Translations under genes and position numbers: made by a program
Shown here: positions 59,009 through 64,000 of the stretch, piece by piece
Layout of the letters: every line of letters begins with the position of its first letter
Position numbering within the stretch: position 1 is the first letter of the stretch
Notes under the pieces: model-generated
Database searches by the model: none
What the model was told of the DNA's origin: nothing
The model's input: only the letters and a program-made list of their open reading frames with translations
NCBI RefSeq assembly: GCF_004784465.1
Contig: NZ_SRRU01000009.1
Coordinates: forward strand, 186,001 to 250,000
Direction: 5' to 3'
Length of the DNA: 64,000 nucleotides
Origin: Streptomyces griseoluteus
GTDB lineage: Bacteria; Actinomycetota; Actinomycetes; Streptomycetales; Streptomycetaceae

Positions 59009-60271
59009 ATGACGGTACCGAAGATCGACTACGCGGCGGTGTTCGCCGTCCTTCCGAGCCCGTGCCTGATGCTGGGCACGGACCTGGTGATCGCCGCTGC
59101 CAACCCGGCCTTCTGCGAGGTGACAGGACGCAGCCGGACCGAGCTGGTGGGGCAGTACCTCTTCGACGTCTTCCCCGACAACCCCGCCGACCCGGAGGCC
59201 GACGGGACAGAGACGCTGAAGGCGTCGCTGCACCGGGTCCTGTCCTGCGGCCAGACCGATCACATGGCGCTGCAGAGGTACGACATCCCGGTCGCCGGCA
59301 ACCCCGAGGTGTTCAAGGAGCGGTGGTGGACCGCGATCAACGTGCCCGTCCTCGGCCCGGACGGCGAGGTCGCCTGGATCCTCCACCGGTCCGAGGACAT
59401 GACCGACGTCGTGCGCGCCCGCCGCACGGCGTACCCGCCGTCGTTCAGCCCCGGCCGGGAAGCGGCCATGGAAGCGGAGCTGTACGCCCGGGCACGGCAG
59501 CTGCAGCGGCTGAACGAGGACCTGCGGCAGGCGCACGCCCGTGAACGGCGCATCGCCGTCGCCCTGCAGGAAACCATGCTCCACACTCCTGACCTGGCCC
59601 GGCACCCGGGCGTCGCCGTGCGCTATCTGCCCGCGACCGGAGCACTGAACGTGTGCGGTGACTGGTACGACGCGGTCGACCTGCCCGCGGACCGCTTCGC
59701 CCTCGCGGTCGGCGACGTGGTCGGCCACGGGCTGATGGCCGCCACCGTCATGGGCAGGCTGCGCAGCGCGCTGAGCGCCGCCACCCGCACCGTCCACGGC
59801 CCCGCCCAGGCCCTGGAAGTCCTGGGACTGTATGCCCGCTCGGTCGAGGGAGCCCTGGCCGCCACCGCCGTCCAGGTCCTCGTCGACTGCCGCAGCCATC
59901 TGCTCATCTACAGCAGCGCCGGTCACCCCCCGCCCGTCCTGCTGCACGCTGACGGCACCTGTGACCTGCTCGACCAGGCCACCGACCCACCGCTGGGCGC
60001 CCGCCCCGAACACGTCCCCCGCCCCCAGGCCAGCATCACCTACACCCCGGACGACACCCTCATCCTCTACACCGACGGCCTGATCGAACGCCGCGGTGAA
60101 GACATCGACGCCGGCCTCACCCGCCTGACCGACATGCTCTCCGCCTGCACCGGGTTCGGTGCGGAACACCTCGCCGACGCCCTCCTCGCCGGCCTGGACC
60201 TCGCCAGCGGCGCAGACGACGACATCGCCATGGTCGTCGTCCGCCTGGACGCGCTGACCGGACCACCCTGA
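59009..60271 (+). CDS. PAS-domain SpoIIE-type PP2C phosphatase
   Basis: A 420-residue phosphatase that would dephosphorylate a STAS anti-anti-sigma factor. An N-terminal PAS domain (about 8-130, PSPCLMLGTDLVIAAANPAF) is followed by a coiled coil (about 150-185) and a PP2C/SpoIIE domain (about 190-415). Metal-binding acidic residues occur in GDWYDAV, VGDVVGHG and the late LYTDGLIERR and ADDDIAMV. The STAS protein at 58198 is a likely partner. The start at ATG 59009 has only a distant GAAGAGGAAG. No kinase domain is present. Confidence 0.9.
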   Translation: MTVPKIDYAAVFAVLPSPCLMLGTDLVIAAANPAFCEVTGRSRTELVGQYLFDVFPDNPADPEADGTETLKASLHRVLSCGQTDHMALQRYDIPVAGNPEVFKERWWTAINVPVLGPDGEVAWILHRSEDMTDVVRARRTAYPPSFSPGREAAMEAELYARARQLQRLNEDLRQAHARERRIAVALQETMLHTPDLARHPGVAVRYLPATGALNVCGDWYDAVDLPADRFALAVGDVVGHGLMAATVMGRLRSALSAATRTVHGPAQALEVLGLYARSVEGALAATAVQVLVDCRSHLLIYSSAGHPPPVLLHADGTCDLLDQATDPPLGARPEHVPRPQASITYTPDDTLILYTDGLIERRGEDIDAGLTRLTDMLSACTGFGAEHLADALLAGLDLASGADDDIAMVVVRLDALTGPP

Positions 60272-60465
60272 CCGGGACGGTGCCGGAGATCGTGACGGGC
60301 CGACTGCCGGAGCGTCGCTGTTCACCGCGAACCGGTGGGCAAGCGGATCAGCCCCGCCGCTGTCACGCCCGCGAGGTTCCCCGCCACTGTGCACAGCGAG
60401 GACGGCGGCGGGTCAGGGACGGGGTGACCACGGCCAGGGCAGGCGTCACCACACTGGGAGACGTC

Positions 60466-60753
60466 ATGAGCCCCCACACTGAGTCCCTCACCGGCAAGGT
60501 TGCCGTCATCGGCGATGGGGCGAGGAATCTCGGCGGACTCGTCAGCCGTACCTTCGCCGGCCACGGCGCGAACGTCGTCGTGAACTACCACTCCGACGGG
60601 AGCCGCAAGGACGCCGAGGCCACGGTCGCGGCCGTAGGGGCGGCGGGGTTCAAGGGGACGGTTTCTTCGGCGGGTTGGTCGATAAGGATGGGCTGGCGGG
60701 ACCTCAGTTCTAGAATCGGGCCATGGGTAGGACAGACCGCGCCAGCCGGGTGA
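60466..60753 (+). pseudogene. Truncated short-chain dehydrogenase
   Basis: ATG 60466, with GGGAGA upstream, opens LTGKVAVIGDGARNLGGLVS, then NVVVNYHSDGSRKDAEATV: the first third of an SDR with the T-G-x-x-x-x-x-G coenzyme loop altered to GDGARNLGG. Homology ends near 60650 at AAVGAAG, before the NNAG and YxxxK motifs, and the frame runs on into unrelated sequence. It is a deletion remnant directly before the SRPBCC gene. Confidence 0.65.
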
Positions 60754-61190
60754 TCGCGGCACCACCGGCGACCGTCTACGGAGCCCTCCTCGACCGGGAT
60801 TCCCTCGAGGTCTGGCTGCCGCCGGACGGCATGCGCGGTCGGGTCGAGCGGTGGGATCCCCGGCCGGGTGGCGGGTTCCGGATGGTCCTCACCTATCTCG
60901 ACCCCGCCGACAGCCCCGGCAAGACGTCGGATGCGACGGATGTCGTCGACGTCGGGTTTGCCGCCCTGGTGCCACCGGAGCGCGTGGTGCAGCGGGCGGT
61001 GTTCGAGGCCGACGATCCGTCGTACGCGGGCACCATGACGATGATTTGGCATCTCACTGCCGCCGGTGAGGGGACCGAGGTGACCGTCACCGCCACGGGC
61101 GTGCCACCAGGCATCAGCCAGGCGGACCACGAGGCCGGGATCGCTTCCTCGCTGGCCAACCTGGCGTCCTACGTCGAAGCGGCCGACTGA
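60723..61190 (+). CDS. SRPBCC/AHSA1-like START-fold protein
   Basis: A 155-residue helix-grip protein: RVIAAPPATVYGALLDRDSL at the start, WLPPDGMRGRVERWDPRPGG, the central strand GFRMVLTYLD, and GTEVTVTATGVPPGISQADH near the end, as in the AHSA1 (activator of Hsp90 ATPase-like) group. Such proteins bind hydrophobic ligands. No ribosome site precedes ATG 60723, and TAGAAT at 60711-60716 lies at the right distance for leaderless transcription. It overlaps the read-through of the SDR relic. Confidence 0.85.
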   Translation: MGRTDRASRVIAAPPATVYGALLDRDSLEVWLPPDGMRGRVERWDPRPGGGFRMVLTYLDPADSPGKTSDATDVVDVGFAALVPPERVVQRAVFEADDPSYAGTMTMIWHLTAAGEGTEVTVTATGVPPGISQADHEAGIASSLANLASYVEAAD

Positions 61191-61515
61191 CTCAGTTCGG
61201 CTGATGCGCTGGGCCCGGCCGCGTACCGAGGAAGCGGTCGAGCCCTCACACCCGTCATCGCGCGCATCCCGTCAGATGACGGCGGGGTAGTTGCCAAGAT
61301 CAATAGAAGGTGGCTGCGTTCGAAGCGGGCTCCGGCGCGGACGAGGGATGGCCGGGACCGATCGCTCGGTGATCTCGAAGGCGTCCACCGGGCTGTTCAT
61401 GGTCGGCGTGACGCTGGTCCTGCTGGGCAGCCTGACTGCCACTGGCACCTTGGCCGCCGCCCTGAGACACAGGAGCGAGTCCAACCCGTGTGACGACCCG
61501 CCCAGACCCTCACCA
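61191..61515 (+). other. Gap without a clear gene
   Basis: No intact gene. From ATG 61348 a frame encodes about 40 residues with one hydrophobic segment (STGLFMVGVTLVLLGSLTAT), then runs on without a stop through antisense sequence, so it is at best a fragment of a small membrane protein. Confidence 0.4.
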
Positions 61516-61544
61516 GTCGCCGCCGCGCCTGCGGGGATGGTCCC
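61516..61544 (+). repeat. Single type I-E CRISPR-like repeat
   Basis: A 29-base element that ends GCGGGGATGGTCCC and has the partial hairpin CCGC-GCCT-GCGG, close to the actinobacterial type I-E repeat as I recall it. Only one copy is seen: no second repeat at 61-base spacing on either side, and no cas gene in the window. The NmrA-like gene ends about 30 bases downstream, one spacer length away. Confidence 0.4.
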
Positions 61545-61572
61545 AAGCCGTTGCAGAGCGACGAGTGGTTGG

Positions 61573-62460
61573 TTACGGGCCCTCCGTGAACGCGGTGGCG
61601 TGGTCGGCGGCCCACTGGCGAAATGTTCGCGGTGCCGTTCCGAGGATGTCGGCCACCGCAGTGGTGATGTACGCGGGCTGTCCGACCGCCGCGCCCCACG
61701 CGGCGAGCAGCATGTCGACGACCGAGCTGGGCGCCGTGCCCTCCGACAGGGTTCGGAACTCGTCCGGCGTCATCTCCTCGAATGCGAGACGGCGGTCCAG
61801 GGCGTCACCGATGACGTCTACCTGCGCGGCCTGGGTAAGCGATTCGGGGCCCGTGAGGATGTAGTCGGCTCCGGCGTATCCGTCCTGATAGAGAGTCCGC
61901 GCCGCGACGGCTGCGACGTCGCGGTCGTCGACCGGTGCCGTCTCGGCAGCGCCGTAGGGCCACCGAACGACCTTGCCGGTCCGGATCGCGGGTGCCCACC
62001 AGGCCAGCGTGTTCGACGCCAGCATCCCCGGCCGGAGGATCGTCGACTCGAGTCCGGTGGCCGCGATGAGCCGCTCGATGTCGGCGTGCAGCACCGCCAT
62101 GGGATTGGGCTGCTGGAAGAAGGGGTGCGGCGTCTGGTGAGGGGAGGAGAGGAAGACGACCCGCCGCACGTGGGATGCGAGCCGCTCGACGACTGCCGCG
62201 GCGGTCTGAGGCGGGGCGGTCCAGACGAGGAAGACCGCACCGGCGCCGCTCAACGCCGGTTCGAGCGACTCGGGCACGGTGAGATCGCCGGTGAAGACCT
62301 CGACCTTCGCCGGCAGTGTCACTGCCGTCCCGGAGCGATGGGTGAGGGCGCGGACCGGCACGCCCGCGTCGAGGAGTTGGTCGATGGCGAGGCGGCCGAC
62401 TCGGCCCGTCGCCCCGGTTACGAGCACGGGCGGAATGTCCAGCTGATTCATGCCGCCCAT
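61573..62460 (-). CDS. NmrA-like NAD(P)-binding protein (atypical SDR)
   Basis: A 295-residue atypical SDR with the coenzyme loop VLVTGATGRVGRLAID (about 12-27), HRSGTAV after the second strand, and an NmrA-like C-terminal half (LRPGMLASNTLAWWA, VDDRDVAAVAARTL, YILTGPESLT). Relatives are quinone- or redox-sensing reductases; catalytic Tyr-Lys is not evident. ATG 62460 or ATG 62451 may be the start. It diverges from a TetR gene across a 54-base region with an inverted repeat, so it is the likely TetR target. Confidence 0.88.
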   Translation of the reverse strand: MGGMNQLDIPPVLVTGATGRVGRLAIDQLLDAGVPVRALTHRSGTAVTLPAKVEVFTGDLTVPESLEPALSGAGAVFLVWTAPPQTAAAVVERLASHVRRVVFLSSPHQTPHPFFQQPNPMAVLHADIERLIAATGLESTILRPGMLASNTLAWWAPAIRTGKVVRWPYGAAETAPVDDRDVAAVAARTLYQDGYAGADYILTGPESLTQAAQVDVIGDALDRRLAFEEMTPDEFRTLSEGTAPSSVVDMLLAAWGAAVGQPAYITTAVADILGTAPRTFRQWAADHATAFTEGP

Positions 62461-62466
62461 AAAAAC

Positions 62467-62496
62467 GTTACTCGGTTAAAAAAGCAACCCGGTAAC
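62467..62496. promoter_or_regulatory. Probable TetR operator between the NmrA-like and tetR genes
   Basis: GTTACTCGGTT (62467-62477) faces AACCCGGTAAC (62486-62496), an imperfect 11-bp inverted repeat (9 of 11 paired) around an A-rich centre. A further GTTAC follows at 62501. The site covers both promoters of the divergent pair. Confidence 0.65.
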
Positions 62497-62514
62497 GAAT
62501 GTTACGCTGGTCAG

Positions 62515-63111
62515 ATGAGCGAGTCGACGGGACTGCGGGCCCGCAAGAAGGAGCGGACGCGCGACGCCATCGGCGACGCGGCCGTCTCGCTGTTCCTGGA
62601 GCACGGCTTCGACCGCGTCTCGGTCAACGACATCGCCGCGGCGGCCGAAATCTCCAAGCCGACCCTCTTTCGGTACTTCCCCACCAAGGAAGATCTGGTG
62701 CTGCACCGGTTTGCGGACCACCAGGGCGAGGCGGCACGCGTCGTGCGTGACCGCAGGTCCGGCATCAAGCCGGTGACGGCGCTGCACCGGCACTTCCGGG
62801 CCGGCCTCGATCGGTACGAGCCCGTCACCGGCCTGAACGATCATCCCGAAGTGGTGGCGTTCCATCGGTTGGTGTTCACCACACCGACCCTGGCGGGCCG
62901 GCTCACGCAGTACCAGCTGGAGGACGAGGCAGCACTCGCGGACGCCCTCGGCGAAGGCATCCAGGCACGCTTGCGGGCCGCCCAGGTACTCGCGGTCCAA
63001 CGGGTGCTCGCCCGTACCAACTGGCAGAAGATCGCTGACGGTCGAGCTGCCCACGACGTCCACCCCGAGGCCGTGGCCGACGCCGACCAGGCATTCAGTC
63101 AACTGCGGTGA
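62515..63111 (+). CDS. TetR-family transcriptional repressor
   Basis: A 198-residue TetR regulator: helix-turn-helix in the first 60 residues (RTRDAIGDAAVSLFLEHGFD, then VNDIAAAAEISKPTLFRYFP) and a C-terminal ligand domain with HPEVVAFHRLVFTTP. It diverges from the NmrA-like gene and probably represses both genes through the inverted repeat at 62467-62496. ATG 62515 has no strong ribosome site; the upstream DNA is A+T-rich. Confidence 0.9.
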   Translation: MSESTGLRARKKERTRDAIGDAAVSLFLEHGFDRVSVNDIAAAAEISKPTLFRYFPTKEDLVLHRFADHQGEAARVVRDRRSGIKPVTALHRHFRAGLDRYEPVTGLNDHPEVVAFHRLVFTTPTLAGRLTQYQLEDEAALADALGEGIQARLRAAQVLAVQRVLARTNWQKIADGRAAHDVHPEAVADADQAFSQLR

Positions 63112-63451
63112 CAGGCTGGGAAATCCGCCGCGCGCCCCCGACGCCGTACCGCGCAGCCGGCTCCGCGCCGCCCGCTTCTAACACGGCTCAGTTCAGCGGG
63201 TCCGTAGCGACGCGCCGTAATTACGGGAGTGAAGAGGCGTCAGAATGTCACCCAGAAAGCTTAATAGTATGTCAATCACTTTTTTGGCTATTTGATTTGA
63301 TGTTCCGTCAGATCGCGGAAAGCGCTCAAGAATGCCCTGTTCGGAGCTGCACCCCCAACTTCCGATATGCCGGTCATGTCGGCCGTAGGTAAGTTCATCC
63401 ACGAGCCGGTTCGACGAGCCGGCGCCCCTCTGTGCGACAGGAGATCGTGAG
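63112..63451. other. AT-rich leader region without a gene
   Basis: A 340-base gap whose middle (about 63235-63315) is strikingly A+T-rich for this genome, including TTAATAGTATGTC and CTTTTTTGGCTATTTG. No gene fragment is recognised; a 94-codon frame across it has no family character. It probably holds the promoter and leader of the secreted protein gene, or is recently acquired DNA. Confidence 0.5.
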
Positions 63452-64000
63452 ATGGAGCTTCGTTCGACCGTGATCACCGCTGCTGTGTCGGCTGCCGCGG
63501 CTTTGGCCGCGACCGGTATCACGTACGCCTCGACCGCTTCCGCTTCGGCGCCCCAGGAGGCTCCGGCCGTCGTCGCCGCCGCAACCGGCGGCAGTGGGCA
63601 GAACGGAACCAGCAAGGGCGACGAGGGCAACAACAGTAAGGGCAACGAGGGCAAGGGCAACGAGGGCAAGGACAACGACCGGGACGACGACGACAACGAG
63701 GGCAAGCGCGGCTACGAGGGTCGTATCCAGGTCAACGAGCGGTCGTACTCCCCTCACGCCGGTGACTGCATCACCGTGGTCAGCGGCCTGGGCGCGAAGA
63801 CTCTGAACATCCGCAACGAGAGCCGCAAGGGCGTTGAGGTCTTCCGTGGGGTCGTCTGTGACAACGGCGCTCCCATCGCCACCGTCGGCCCGCACAGCTC
63901 CAGCTACGGCGTACGCCCGGGCTGGACCGAGGGCATCGACATCGACAACGGTGTAGTGGCCAGCTTCCGGGTGGTCAAGCGTCACCACGACGAGTACTAG
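63452..64000 (+). CDS. Secreted protein with acidic low-complexity spacer
   Basis: A 182-residue protein ending exactly at the window edge with TAG. Signal peptide about 1-33 (VSAAAALAATGITYASTASA), then a disordered Gly/Asn/Glu/Lys/Asp segment (about 48-87) with repeats of the type GNEGK, and a small C-terminal domain (about 90-182) with two cysteines (GDCITVV and GVVCDNG) that may form a disulfide. CAGGAGA precedes ATG 63452. No family was recognised; an extracellular or wall-associated role is inferred. Confidence 0.78.
   Translation: MELRSTVITAAVSAAAALAATGITYASTASASAPQEAPAVVAAATGGSGQNGTSKGDEGNNSKGNEGKGNEGKDNDRDDDDNEGKRGYEGRIQVNERSYSPHAGDCITVVSGLGAKTLNIRNESRKGVEVFRGVVCDNGAPIATVGPHSSSYGVRPGWTEGIDIDNGVVASFRVVKRHHDEY

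Noticed and set aside
61348..61515. Small single-helix membrane protein starting at ATG 61348
   Set aside because: The frame has no stop and runs antisense through the NmrA-like gene into tetR, so no defined product exists.
61400..61700. A CRISPR array around the lone repeat
   Set aside because: No second repeat occurs 60-62 bases on either side and no cas genes are present; only a single repeat-like element is reported.
63108..63392. 94-codon frame in the AT-rich leader
   Set aside because: Mixed codon bias, no ribosome site, no family pattern; it overlaps the end of the tetR gene.

Overview
The window comes from a high-GC actinomycete, almost certainly a Streptomyces. Third codon positions are strongly G/C, GTG starts are common, and the gene content is typical: tandem snapalysin proteases beside a LysR regulator, GlxA- and SARP-type regulators, a 25-residue bL37-like ribosomal peptide, DUF5996 and DUF5947 proteins, a GH54-ricin arabinofuranosidase and a partner-switching STAS/PP2C pair. 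No rRNA, tRNA, complete insertion sequence or phage gene was seen.

Bases 1-15100 hold general metabolism and stress genes: a 5'-truncated glutamate decarboxylase; an Hsp20 diverging from a ClpC-shaped AAA+ ATPase that seems to lack the ClpP-docking loop; a GreA-like factor; zwf; the bL37-like peptide; a CDF cation exporter; a YhgE/Pip-type membrane protein; DoxX; a phytoene-desaturase-type flavoprotein; a glyceraldehyde-3-phosphate dehydrogenase; and a DJ-1/AraC regulator. Bases 15174-18850 hold a SARP relic, a cobalamin riboswitch driving cbtB-cbtA, a cytidine-deaminase-like/ASCH fusion, a phosphatase-fold protein without its catalytic RHG motif, and frameshifted YcaO and M20 relics.

Bases 18886-33201 hold mostly catabolic and secreted functions: DUF5996, a two-gene flavin oxidoreductase/FMN reductase operon, secreted GH54 arabinofuranosidase, an SDR, a GNAT, phosphoglucomutase, an SGNH hydrolase, a maltokinase-cap-like protein, an M1-type metallopeptidase and a GH25 lysozyme. 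A perfect 23-bp inverted repeat lies at 19900-19962.

Bases 34653-49173 form a complete high-affinity (group 1h/5) [NiFe]-hydrogenase locus built face to face. The plus-strand maturation operon runs hypX - endopeptidase - hypB - hypF - hypC - hypD - hypE. The minus-strand operon runs unknown 487-aa protein - small subunit - large subunit - NifU-like - DUF5947 - two small proteins - hypA. They converge on a 15-bp-stem bidirectional terminator. HypC-F make the Fe(CN)2CO centre, HypX probably supplies CO in air, HypA/B insert nickel and the endopeptidase trims the large subunit. No obvious electron acceptor gene is present.

Bases 49300-54533 hold a DedA protein, a membrane-anchored repeat-like protein, snpR and two tandem snapalysins that share a palindromic promoter element. 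Bases 54718-64000 look more patchwork: a MOSC/ferredoxin-reductase fusion, a YihY protein, the STAS and PP2C regulators, an NmrA/TetR divergent pair with a visible operator, a lone type I-E CRISPR-like repeat, several gene relics and a secreted acidic low-complexity protein behind an AT-rich leader. At least seven decayed gene fragments are spread over the window. All family assignments were made by eye from motifs; no database search was run.
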